Origin: Sycon ciliatum
Taxonomy: Eukaryota > Porifera > Calcarea > Leucosolenida > Sycettidae
Length of the DNA: 64,000 nt
Assembly: GCF_964019385.1 (NCBI RefSeq)
Contig: NC_088645.1
Coordinates: forward strand, 13,487,638-13,551,637
Reading direction: 5' to 3'
Part shown: piece after piece, positions 1 to 7,192 of the stretch
Numbering within the stretch: the stretch's first letter is position 1
Layout: every line of letters begins with the position of its first letter
Made by a program: the position numbers and the translations under genes
Notes under the pieces: generated by a model
The model's database searches: none
Told to the model about the DNA's origin: nothing
Seen by the model: only the letters and a program-made list of their open reading frames with translations

Positions 1-1839
1 GCCTTCGATAGCCTTTCCCAAGAGTGGATCTGGGAAATTGCTACCATCTACAAGTTCGATCCTAGGATCATCCGCACACTCCAAACGCTGTCGGAGCAAT
101 GGAGCACACAGCTGTGCCTTAGCAGCGGTGTCAGCGAGCCAATATCCATCCGACGGGGTATCTTCCAGGGTGATTCTCTGTCTTCCCTGCTGTTCTGCAT
201 CGGTCTCAACCCAATCTCAAACGAATTAGGAAGAAGCGGCATAGGATATCGTTGTGGACCCACGCGTGATTCCCTGTTGTCGCATCTATGGTACATGGAT
301 GACGTTAAGCTATTTGCCGCTAGCAGTACTGGACTGGACTCCTTGATCAACATTGTGGAGTGCGTTGGTGGGGCGGTTGGCATGCAACTATCTCCAACTA
401 AGTGCTCGAAGATTGTCTGCCCGGCCGCTAAGCCAACCCAGGATGCAGAGCCTTCGTCAACCTTGCTAACAGAGTCGATCATTCATCCTCTGCAAGATGG
501 CGCGGCGTACCTCTACCTTGGCCTGCGGGAATTCCTGGGAATCGAGGCTGGTGAAGTTAAACAATCTGCCATCGCTGAGTTCCGTCGCCGTCTTCGCTTG
601 ATCACGGATGCTTCACTATGTGCACCAAACCTCATCAGAGCAATCAACACCTACGTTCTGCCAGTGGTGTCCTATGGCCTTGGCACAGTCGTTCCTTGGA
701 CCACGGATGAGCTCCGCTCGCTGGACAGGACAGTGAGGAAGGCTCTGACTGCTAGCAGGGCCCACCACCCACGTGCCTCAATCCGTCGCCTATATCTACC
801 ACGGAGTGAGGGAGGTCGTGGCCTAGTATGCATCGTAGATCTCCACGACCGTACTTGCATCCGGCTTGCTCAGTACCTGAAGGATCGGGAAGATGTCCCT
901 GCCCTGGCCGCTGTTCTCCAGCACCATGAATCACGTCCCTCTAGAAAATCAATACCAAAGCTGGCAAATACTGTCCTGCAGCGCCTTCGCCTGACGAGCC
1001 TGGACACCGCTAACAAAGAGACTGTTAAACAGGCCCTCAATGACAACCGCCGCCGTGAACTCCGAGCGATGCCTCTTCATGGTCGCTATTGGGCGCGTGT
1101 TGATGGCATCCTGGACATGCAGCTCTCGTTTTCCTGTTTCAGATCCCAGACAATGCGTCCTGAAACGGAAGGCTTTCTCATTGCTTGCCAGGATCAGGTG
1201 ATTGCCACGAGAAACAATATGCGCCATATCCACAAGAGGCATGATGTCGTGGACCTCTGTCGTGTATGTGGTGCACCCGGAGAAAATATGGACCACATCA
1301 TCGCCTGCTGTCCAGCCCTGGCACGGACTGCATACATTGCCCGGCATAACTTTGTGGTCCAGGCCCTGAATCGTGCGCTGTGTAAGCAGCATGGATTACC
1401 CCGCAGTAAGCAGCTGGTACAGGTCACAAGTTCTGCCAGTTGCAAGCTTATGTGGGAGATTTCCATTCCCACAGATCGAGTAATAAAAGCGAACAGATCA
1501 GACCTGGTGCTGGTTCTGGATGATCAGGCACTGCTCTTGGACGTCAGTGTCCCATTGGACCACAGGGTCAATGAGAAGGTGCAGGAGAAGATCAGCAAAT
1601 ACCTGCCCTTGGCAGCAGAGCTGAGGAGGATCTGGAACAAAAAGATAACTATTGTTCCAGTTATCATTGGTGCTCTGGGTGGTGTGTCAGGAACGAGCCG
1701 CAGCCACATCTTAAGCCTTGGGCTCTACGCGTCCGTGATCCAGCGGCTGCAGCAATGTGCTATTCTGGGCACCCTGAGAATTGTGCGGTCGGTGACTGGT
1801 CATGGATGGGAGAGTGGCATGGTCGGAACGGTCGGTTGA
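1..1839 (+). CDS. LINE reverse transcriptase with C-terminal restriction-like endonuclease, 5'-truncated by window edge
   Basis: Frame 1 is open from base 1 to the stop at 1837-1839, so the 5' part lies outside the window. Visible RT motifs are AFDS at the very start, RGIFQGDSLSSLLFC around 155-205, and the catalytic YMDD at about 292-303. A thumb region follows. Near 1255-1320 there is a zinc-knuckle-like motif (CRVCGAPGENMDHIIACC), then a conserved block near 1495-1680 (SDLVLVLDDQALLLDVSVP, later K and E residues) that fits the restriction-like endonuclease of R2/NeSL/CRE-group LINEs. Known for the family: target-primed reverse transcription, often site-specific. No frameshift or stop is visible, so the copy may be young. 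The exact clade is inferred; an early-branching LINE is near certain. Confidence 0.85.
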   Translation, partial: AFDSLSQEWIWEIATIYKFDPRIIRTLQTLSEQWSTQLCLSSGVSEPISIRRGIFQGDSLSSLLFCIGLNPISNELGRSGIGYRCGPTRDSLLSHLWYMDDVKLFAASSTGLDSLINIVECVGGAVGMQLSPTKCSKIVCPAAKPTQDAEPSSTLLTESIIHPLQDGAAYLYLGLREFLGIEAGEVKQSAIAEFRRRLRLITDASLCAPNLIRAINTYVLPVVSYGLGTVVPWTTDELRSLDRTVRKALTASRAHHPRASIRRLYLPRSEGGRGLVCIVDLHDRTCIRLAQYLKDREDVPALAAVLQHHESRPSRKSIPKLANTVLQRLRLTSLDTANKETVKQALNDNRRRELRAMPLHGRYWARVDGILDMQLSFSCFRSQTMRPETEGFLIACQDQVIATRNNMRHIHKRHDVVDLCRVCGAPGENMDHIIACCPALARTAYIARHNFVVQALNRALCKQHGLPRSKQLVQVTSSASCKLMWEISIPTDRVIKANRSDLVLVLDDQALLLDVSVPLDHRVNEKVQEKISKYLPLAAELRRIWNKKITIVPVIIGALGGVSGTSRSHILSLGLYASVIQRLQQCAILGTLRIVRSVTGHGWESGMVGTVG

Positions 1840-2301
1840 CATTATGTTAGCCTGCCCGTAATGTCTCGATGTGTCTCAGTCTGTGTGTTTTATGATTGTG
1901 GTGCATCATGTGCTGTGTGACGAGCCGAGAGGCGTGAATTTCTGCCATATGCCCCCAGTCATGTATTATCTTTCTCTGCATATGCCGTTTTATCTCGTCT
2001 GAGTTTGTCTTGCTTGGAGTGTCCCATGTGCAGCATGCTTGGTGTTTACTACTTGAGTAGTTCTGTTATACATGACTGTGATTTTATGTGAGTATCGAAG
2101 TTGGTATAGTTGAATTTTTCTCTCATGAAGTTTATCAAAATTTTGTTCAGGATTTTCTTTTATCTTCATTGATTGGTGCTTCACCCATGGGTCATATGGA
2201 TCCTGGTGCTGTGCTTCATGCCTCCTTTCAAGCTTTCTTTTTCTGCTTTGGGAGTGAATAAAGTCGTCATAATATGTAAATAGGCGTCGAGGCGACAATA
2301 G
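1840..2301 (+). other. 3' flank of the LINE; no gene seen
   Basis: This stretch follows the LINE stop codon and probably contains its 3' UTR. I see no poly(A) tail, no simple-repeat tail and no coding potential that can be supported. It ends where the first inverted-repeat module begins. Confidence 0.4.
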
Positions 2302-2453
2302 TTTTAGAATTGCGATCAACAGAACGAGCTGAACCGACATTTCACAAAGGCTTTTATTGTATTCAAAAAACGATATCCACTCGTTTTTTTGGATACAATA
2401 AAAGTCTTTGTGAAATGTCGGTTCAGCTCGTTCTGTTGATCGCAATTCTAAAA
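2302..2453. repeat. Inverted-repeat module 1 (foldback) followed by (AAT)n
   Basis: Left arm 2302-2370 and right arm 2386-2453 are near-perfect reverse complements (for example TTTTAGAATTGCGATCAACA against its complement at the right end) with a very short centre. An (AAT)n tract at 2451-2468 abuts the right arm. No coding capacity. Confidence 0.85.
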
Positions 2454-2510
2454 TAATAATAATAATAATTGCAATTTCAAATTTAGACTTCACGGAGAAT
2501 TTCAAAGTTT

Positions 2511-2657
2511 TAGGAAATTAGAGGCCACATGCCACGTACTGCTCTTTTCTCTCTTTTCTCTTTTCTGATGATTTTTTCTTTCTTTCATATCTGGCTTGCA
2601 AGTGTAGAGTTTCGGAGAGAAAAGAGCAGTACGTGGCATGTGGCCTCTAATTTCCTA
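2511..2657. repeat. Inverted-repeat module 2 followed by (TAA)n
   Basis: Arms 2511-2551 and 2616-2657 are reverse complements of about 41 bp around a 64-bp pyrimidine-rich centre. A (TAA)n tract at 2655-2671 follows directly. Same architecture as the neighbouring modules. Confidence 0.85.
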
Positions 2658-2670
2658 ATAATAATAATAA

Positions 2671-3165
2671 TGTAGAAGGGAAAGAGACATTATGGATACG
2701 AGTTAAGAGTAACTCTCCATCACTGTAACATGATACTTTATACAGTCAGAAAGTGCAATAACTAGGCACAAAACTGACAGAGTACTGAGACATTCGACGT
2801 CCTGACACCTAGCTTCAACACATCTCCGTAGCGCTAACCGACAGCCTTCCAACTTGGAGGGTCTCGTCATCCGGTCCAGTAACAATCGACATTCTTTGTT
2901 CCGTTGGGACTGTAGCTTTTGCTCGTTTTCGTTGCGCTTGCCTTCCCCTCTTTGGTCTTTTCGATAACCTTGAACCTTCCAAGTTGGAAGGCTGTCGGTT
3001 AGCGCTACGGAGATGTGTTGAGGCTAGGTGTCAGGACGTCGAATGGTTCAGTACTCTGTCAGTTTTGTGCCTAGTTATTGCACCTTCTGACTGTATAAAG
3101 TATCATGTTACAGTGATGGAGAGTTACTCTTAACTCGTATCCATAATGTCTCTTTCCTTTCTACA
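2671..3165. repeat. Inverted-repeat module 3, about 195-bp arms
   Basis: Left arm 2671-2864 and right arm 2972-3165 are reverse complements with only scattered mismatches (for example GAGACATTC against GAACCATTC), around a loop of about 107 bp. The mismatches show that the arms have diverged, which argues against a simple read artefact. An (AAT)n tract at 3197-3221 follows. Confidence 0.85.
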
Positions 3166-3221
3166 TTTATTTATGGCTCAACATCCGAGTTTTACAATAA
3201 TAATAATAATAATAATAATAA

Positions 3222-3548
3222 TGGCTCAAGCTGGAAAGACTAACACTTATATAGCGTAAAGATAATTAGATAACAACACTCGTGACAAGGTGGAAAATTA
3301 TCAAGTTTAGCACGACACAAAACTCGAAGGAAAATAATAATAGTGACAACAACATAGTGAGCAAATTAAGTTACATTGTTACCACCTCGACGAGGAGTTA
3401 CACCAAACAATTGTAGCGACAACACATTTTCTTTCTGTACGCAAAGTTCAGGATCTAACTTACGGATATACAAAGCTTCTAACACAGCCAAATGTAACGC
3501 ACATCTACCACGTGACAATATAAGTTTTAGTCTTTCCAGCTTGAGCCA
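3222..3548. repeat. Inverted-repeat module 4 with about 30-bp terminal repeats
   Basis: The left end (GGCTCAAGCTGGAAAGACTA at 3223) is matched by its reverse complement ending near 3547. The interior includes a minus-strand remnant of a Penelope-like endonuclease tail, annotated separately. Confidence 0.7.
3366..3547 (-). pseudogene. Penelope-like element C-terminal remnant
   Basis: The minus-strand translation contains VLEALYIRKLDPELCVQKEN followed by LSLQLFG. This matches the end of the GIY-YIG endonuclease of Penelope-like elements, and it closely resembles the tail of the second PLE at 17645-17764 (LEAVYIRIRDPNLCKKKEN). Only this tail is present. It sits inside inverted-repeat module 4, so it is a fossil rather than a gene. 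Confidence 0.6.
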
Positions 3549-3721
3549 TTCCCTGTATAATCCTTGATGAGAAGGGACCGAAAACGTTCGGATACTTATG
3601 ACAAGTGCCTTATTATGACTGGATGTGTGTTTGCGTGGATATTTGCGACCCATAACTTACCTTCGTTTTAAAGTATTATCCGCCTCCGACCTCTTTAAAA
3701 AAAAAAATAATAATAATAATA
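3549..3721. other. Spacer with (AAT)n tail
   Basis: Between modules 4 and 5. It contains the degenerate hammerhead-like motif and ends in an A-rich run plus (TAA)n at 3698-3721. No gene seen. Confidence 0.5.
3560..3593 (+). ncRNA. Degenerate hammerhead-like motif with palindromic helix III
   Basis: Helix I ATCC (3560-3563) pairs with GGAT (3590-3593). The core reads TTGATGA, so conserved C3 is replaced by T. GAA is followed by the self-complementary AACGTT and then C, giving a UUC cleavage triplet. Helix II is poor. Palindromic helix III is known from dimeric hammerheads. Because of the C3 change I expect this copy to be inactive. Confidence 0.35.
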
Positions 3722-4404
3722 AATGGTTTGCTCCCCACAACGGAGCTCGCGCTATTCCGCCGACTTTACTTGACACTTGACTGACTCACGACTGCCATCC
3801 AGAGCACACGAGAAGTCCATCGAACCTTCGACTCGGCAAACCTGCAAGAAAGCACCACTCCCTGCTCAATACACAGTGTTTCGGGGAATTCACCCCTCAT
3901 CAGTTGAGCTTGTGTAGGCTGAGGAAGATTGTGCCTGAAGAGCACCACTTATATAGTGCTCTCCAGGCACAAACATCACCAGGGATTCAAACTTACAGAG
4001 ACGCTCCGTTTCCAGCGCGACAAACACCTCGTGAACACCAGATAGCAGCGTGAGTCAGTGTCGCTCCTGGACGGTGAGACAGACGTCGAGGACCCTCCGT
4101 CATTCGCAACGCTGTCAGCTCCAAACCAACTAGTCGCAAGCCCGCGCTGGGCACAACAGTACGAAGTAGTGGTTGCAACTTCGGCGATGATTTGTAAGAA
4201 ATGGTTTGCTCCCCACACCGGAGCTCGCACTATTCCGCCGACTTTACTTGACACTTGACTGACTCACGACTGCCATCCAGAGCACACGAGAAGTCTATCG
4301 AACCTTCAGTCAAGTGTCAAGTAAAGTCGGCGGAATAGCGCGAGCTCCGGTGTGGGGAGCAAACCATTTCTTACAAATCATCGCCGAAGTCGCAACCACT
4401 ACTT
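3722..4404. repeat. Module 5: hammerhead-bearing repeat with a terminal direct and an inverted copy
   Basis: The start (ATGGTTTGCTCCCCACA at 3722) recurs directly at 4200-4305 and again inverted at 4307-4403. A related copy lies at 18585-18960. Read on the minus strand the unit carries a TATATAA stretch near 3951 and a hammerhead at 3864-3909, an organisation like the terminal repeat of Penelope-like elements or a non-autonomous derivative. No protein is encoded. An (AAT)n tract at 4405-4426 closes the module. Confidence 0.7.
3864..3909 (-). ncRNA. Type I hammerhead ribozyme (repeat family F)
   Basis: On the minus strand: helix I GCTCAA/TTGAGC is 6 perfect pairs; core CTGATGA; helix II GGGG/CCCC with a 6-nt loop, including the canonical G10.1-C11.1 pair; GAAA; helix III ACA/TGT with a 3-nt loop; and a GUA cleavage triplet, an allowed NUH. 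All conserved core bases are present. I predict a functional self-cleaving RNA. Confidence 0.85.
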
Positions 4405-4489
4405 AATAATAATAATAATAATAATGATGGCTGAACTCTTGTTGTTTCTGCATGAGGAAGAAGAAGCTGGAAGGAAGGAGAAAAAAGCT
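4405..4489. other. (AAT)n tract and short unique spacer
   Basis: A (TAA)n tract runs to about 4426, followed by about 60 bp of purine-rich sequence before the tandem array. No gene. Confidence 0.6.
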
Positions 4490-4675
4490 GGGTATCATGC
4501 TCCTCGGCTTTCGCCTTGTTGAGCACTCTCAGTAGGCTGCTCTAGTGCTGCTGCATCGCGCAATTCCCGCTACTTTTTGTACTTAGAGCACTCTGGCGCT
4601 AGAGCGACGAGCTACCTTAATGTCTGTGGTGCCTCCTTTGCACCATGGCTGGTAGCTCGGACTATTTAGCTTGTA

Positions 4676-4723
4676 GCTGTACTGATGAGGCCTTTATGGC
4701 CGAAACAGCTTGCTGTCTACAGC
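4676..4723 (+). ncRNA. Type I hammerhead ribozyme, array copy 1
   Basis: Helix I GCTGTA/TACAGC (6 perfect pairs); core CTGATGA at 4682-4688; helix II GGCC-TTTAT-GGCC; GAAA at 4702-4705; helix III ACAGC/GCTGT with a minimal loop; cleavage predicted after the GTC ending at 4717. All conserved core residues are intact. Confidence 0.92.
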
Positions 4724-4909
4724 ATTGGGTATCATGCTCCTCGGCTTTTGCCTTGTTGAGCACTCTCAGTAGGCTGCTCTAGTGCTGCTGCATCGCGCAA
4801 TGCCCGCTACTTTTTGTAGTTTTGAGCACTCTGGCGCTAGAGCGACGAGCTACCTGTCTGTGGTGCCTCCTTTGCACCACGGCTGGTAGCTCGGCCTATT
4901 TAGCTCGTA

Positions 4910-4957
4910 GCTGTACTGATGAGGCCTTTATGGCCGAAACAGCTTGCTGTCTACAGC
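4910..4957 (+). ncRNA. Type I hammerhead ribozyme, array copy 2
   Basis: Identical 48-nt ribozyme to copy 1, core CTGATGA at 4916-4922, predicted cleavage after 4951. The ribozyme is fully conserved between units, while the rest of the monomer carries substitutions and small indels. Confidence 0.92.
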
Positions 4958-5137
4958 ATTGGGTATCATGCTCCTCGGCTTTCGCCTTGTTGAGCACTCT
5001 CAGTAGGCTGCTCTAGTGCGCGCAATGCCCGCTACTTTGTGTAGTTTGAGCACTCTGGCGCTAGAGCGACGAGCTACCTTAATGTCTGTGGTGACTCCTT
5101 TGCACCATGGCTGGTAGCTCGGCCTATTTAGCTCGTA

Positions 5138-5185
5138 GCTGTACTGATGAGGCCTTTATGGCCGAAACAGCTTGCTGTCTACAGC
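5138..5185 (+). ncRNA. Type I hammerhead ribozyme, array copy 3
   Basis: Identical to copies 1 and 2, core CTGATGA at 5144-5150, predicted cleavage after 5179. It marks the right end of the tandem array. Confidence 0.92.
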
Positions 5186-5250
5186 ATTGGGTATATATAT
5201 ATACATACATACAAAAAAACACAAAAGGCACAATGGAGTTTTACAGATTT

Positions 5251-5293
5251 GTCGCAACTCGGAGTTTCTTGCTCAATGCAATCATCAGGCGAC
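5251..5293 (-). ncRNA. Type I hammerhead ribozyme, PLE-end copy E
   Basis: Minus strand: helix I GTCGC/GCGAC (5 perfect pairs); CTGATGA; helix II TTGC/GCAA; GAAA; helix III ACT/AGT with loop CCG; cleavage triplet GUU. Compared with copies C and D, helix I has changed on both strands (GTTGC/GCAGC there) and stays paired, which is covariation in favour of a real RNA structure. The closing pair of helix II is U-A rather than the usual G-C. Confidence 0.8.
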
Positions 5294-5452
5294 TATGACA
5301 TGCTCAGTGGGAATTAGCCAATATAAAGCATAGCCTAGCGATAGCTGGTTGGTGTTTGATTCAGCACATAAAATATTGCCATGATGGCCGTGTGGATGGT
5401 TGCTTAGGTGAGGGAGCTATTACAGTACCGCTGGTAGAAGAAGTTTTTCTCC

Positions 5453-5456
<4 letters not shown>

Positions 5457-5483
<27 letters not shown>

Positions 5484-5485
5484 CA
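5457..5485. repeat. (CATA)n microsatellite
   Basis: Seven or more CATA units directly next to a PLE-end fragment. Similar short CATA tracts occur at about 5204-5211, 5538-5545 and 5776-5796, suggesting that they mark insertion tails. Confidence 0.8.
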
Positions 5486-5510
5486 CAACAGAACAACAAG
5501 GACAATCAAG

Positions 5511-5538
5511 TTTCATGCTCTCGCAATCATCAGGTAAC
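5511..5538 (-). ncRNA. Broken hammerhead, PLE-end copy A
   Basis: The minus strand shows CTGATGA, helix II and GAAACTT as in copies B and C, but a deletion removes the second strand of helix III and the cleavage triplet. Expected to be inactive. Confidence 0.6.
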
Positions 5539-5588
5539 ATACATACACACATATAGAACAGAACAACAAGGACAATCAAGGCTTGTTT

Positions 5589-5630
5589 GCTGCGACTTGA
5601 AGTTTCATGCTCTCACAATCATCAGGCAAG
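5589..5630 (-). ncRNA. Hammerhead ribozyme, PLE-end copy B
   Basis: Minus strand: TTGC before CTGATGA pairs with GCAG after the GTC triplet (4 pairs including one wobble); helix II is short; GAAA; helix III ACT/AGT with loop TCA. It lies in inverted orientation next to copy C, giving a near-palindrome 5556-5715. Confidence 0.65.
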
Positions 5631-5634
5631 AGTT

Positions 5635-5676
5635 GTTGCCTGATGATTGCGAGAGCATGAAACTTCAAGTCGCAGC
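5635..5676 (+). ncRNA. Type I hammerhead ribozyme, PLE-end copy C
   Basis: Helix I GTTGC/GCAGC (5 pairs, one G-U); core CTGATGA 5640-5646; helix II TGC-GAGA-GCA; GAAA 5659-5662; helix III ACT/AGT with loop TCA; cleavage after the GTC at 5671. The first helix II position is a U-U mismatch, which may lower activity. Confidence 0.75.
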
Positions 5677-5715
5677 AAACAAGCCTTGATTGTACTAGTT
5701 GTTCTGTTCTGTATT

Positions 5716-6121
5716 ACGCTCTGCCTCCGCGATGTTGAGCACAGTCAGCACACTGGGTAGACTCTACATCCTCCGGTACATACATACATACATACAAGAA
5801 ACACAAACACACACACACATGCACACTCTAATGTTGCAACCCATCCACCCAGTGATACATATGCTGTTTTTGTCTTTGTTATTTCTTCTATTTCGTGTTT
5901 ATATGTCTGGTTCACACAGGATTCAGCGGAATATCCGATGTAATATTATTGAAGACGACCGATTTAGTCGCCCAGGAGCAGCCCTCAGGTCGTAAATCAA
6001 ATTCATTGGAGGACTTGATATTTCGTACAGCAGCAACGACAGCCAGACGTCCGTTGCTGCCCTATCAATATATCACTTTCGTACCATGCACCACATACAT
6101 ACAATTAATATTCCCGTTAAG
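5716..6121. other. No supported gene; possible intron sequence upstream of endonuclease V
   Basis: Contains a CATA tract and A/T-rich sequence. The first endonuclease V exon, with the N-terminal catalytic aspartate, is not recognisable here. A short open stretch near 5920-6000 does not convincingly match it. Confidence 0.4.
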
Positions 6122-6379
6122 ATAACCGTACCGTACAAATCCGGCTTTTTGGCGTATCGAGAAGTTCAGCATTATGTCACGTTGCTTGAGACGCTTAAGA
6201 AGGAACACCCTCAGTGGAAGCCACAGGTGCTTTTGGTGGATGGCAATGGAATTTTGCACCACAGAGGCTGTGGCTCAGCCAGCCATCTAGGAGTTGTGGC
6301 TGACGTGCCCACCATCGGTGTAGCCAAAACACTTCTTATTCCAGCGGTTCAAGCCCGAAGTGAGCGACAATTTCGTGAA
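6122..6379 (+). CDS. Endonuclease V, central exon
   Basis: The translation starts ITVPYKSGFLAYREV and continues to LLVDGNGILHHRG, SASHLGVVADVPTIGVAK and LL. These are hallmark blocks of endonuclease V, which cleaves inosine-containing nucleic acid and in animals mainly acts on RNA. The glutamate of YRE and the aspartate of VDGNG correspond to the metal-binding acidic residues. A splice acceptor (TTAAG at 6117-6121) and a consensus donor (GAA followed by GTAAGT at 6380) frame the exon, so both ends are phase 0. The upstream exon with the first catalytic aspartate and part of the middle are not visible, so the locus may be incomplete. Confidence 0.85.
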
Positions 6380-6661
6380 GTAAGTGAAGACTTCTTTTTT
6401 TTTCTTGCCCTGGAACATTCGTTAGGAATACTCGCCTCTACTTCCTTATCATTGCCCTGATGATGCACATTGGGCACCATATTGCGCTGTCATTCATTAT
6501 TATTCGTGTCGTGCAACTGAGAGAAATTTTAGGCGATGGAGGTGTTCGCAAGTGGAAAGTACCTAGCTTAGGGTGTGGTCCCGGTGAAGATCATCTGTCC
6601 GTGTTCAAAGTTTAACATTTGCGTCTTATACCATCCGCAGGACAATATCAAACACATTTGA

Positions 6662-6876
6662 CAAAACAGAGGCAGGGCTCCAGTGATTGGAAAGGGCAAG
6701 ACCGGCATCATTGGAGTAGCCAGCGTCAACAAAGGCGGATCAAAACCCGTCTATATTTCAGTGGGCCACAGAGTGTCTCTGAACACTGCAGTTAGAATAG
6801 TCCAGAAGTGCTATCTAGGTAATCGTAGCATCCCAGCTCCTATACACAGCGCTGATCAAGAATCCCGACACCAGCT
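6662..6876 (+). CDS. Endonuclease V, C-terminal exon
   Basis: Reads IIGVASVNKGGSKPVYISVGH then RVSLNTAVRIV and SIPAPIHSADQESR, matching the last conserved blocks of endonuclease V (the PLYISVGHR-like motif and the IPEPxRxAD-like tail). The frame is open upstream only to about 6662. Possible acceptors are AG at 6675 or 6683, but neither fits the phase-0 donor at 6379 without an intermediate exon, so some 30 residues are missing or unrecognised. The reading frame does not stop at the domain end but runs on into a LINE ORF1 tail. It may be a degraded copy or a gene with an altered 3' end. Confidence 0.75.
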
Positions 6877-6962
6877 TGGTACAAGAACAAGAGGCGCTTG
6901 TCGGCGTGTGATCGCCACGTGTACAGGTTATGAAGGTCGTAGTAGGTACGATAACGCCCAAA

Positions 6963-7192
6963 GGACGCCTGCTTTCCCTGCTCATCTACGTGGCACAGCA
7001 GCTAAAACCTCCCCAAACGAGGAGGTCTTCACCTTGGCGACTGGAAAACATACATTCAAGCCCAAGGTTGTGCCTCCCCGTCAGCGATACACTTCATCCC
7101 ATCCGCAGGTCACATTGGCTAAGGAAGCATCAGATCACGAGAGGGAGAGACCTTTCGAACGAGTTGCAGCTACCCACAGAGGAAGCCGCTAG
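6963..7192 (+). pseudogene. LINE ORF1 C-terminal fragment, in frame with endonuclease V exon
   Basis: The residues TPAFPAHLRGTAAKTSPNEE then LATGKHTFKPKV and a final HRGSR align with the end of ORF1 of the LINE at 13112-14197 (MPAFPKARGKAGHSSPDEAG, LATGKHTFTPKV, SRRSSR). The frame is the same as the endonuclease V exon upstream with no stop between them, and the stop is the LINE's own. Confidence 0.7.

Larger units (their letters stand above)
4490..5188 (+). repeat. Retrozyme-like tandem array, three hammerhead-bearing monomers
   Basis: Three head-to-tail units start with GGGTATCATGCTCCTCGG at 4490, 4727 and 4961, giving lengths 237, 234 and 228 bp. Each ends in a complete type I hammerhead. 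The array begins and ends at the same phase, just after a ribozyme. Self-cleavage would release 234-nt (4718-4951) and 228-nt (4952-5179) RNAs. The monomer is rich in self-complementarity, for example GAGCTACC with GGTAGCTC and GGTGC with GCACC. No protein is encoded. Size, tandem layout and ribozyme type match the small non-coding retrozymes known from plants and animals, which make circular RNAs. The flank to the right is a TA/CATA microsatellite. Confidence 0.85.

Noticed and set aside
4822-5298. Small open frames across the tandem array
   Set aside because: They arise because the monomer lacks stops in one phase; lengths vary with indels, and there is no start context or conservation at protein level.
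5895-6000. N-terminal endonuclease V exon
   Set aside because: A short stretch reads FSGISDV, vaguely like the first catalytic motif, but the flanking residues do not fit and the frame stops soon.
6454-6490. CTGATGA at 6457-6463 as another hammerhead
   Set aside because: No GAAA and no second helix follow within the expected distance; chance heptamer.
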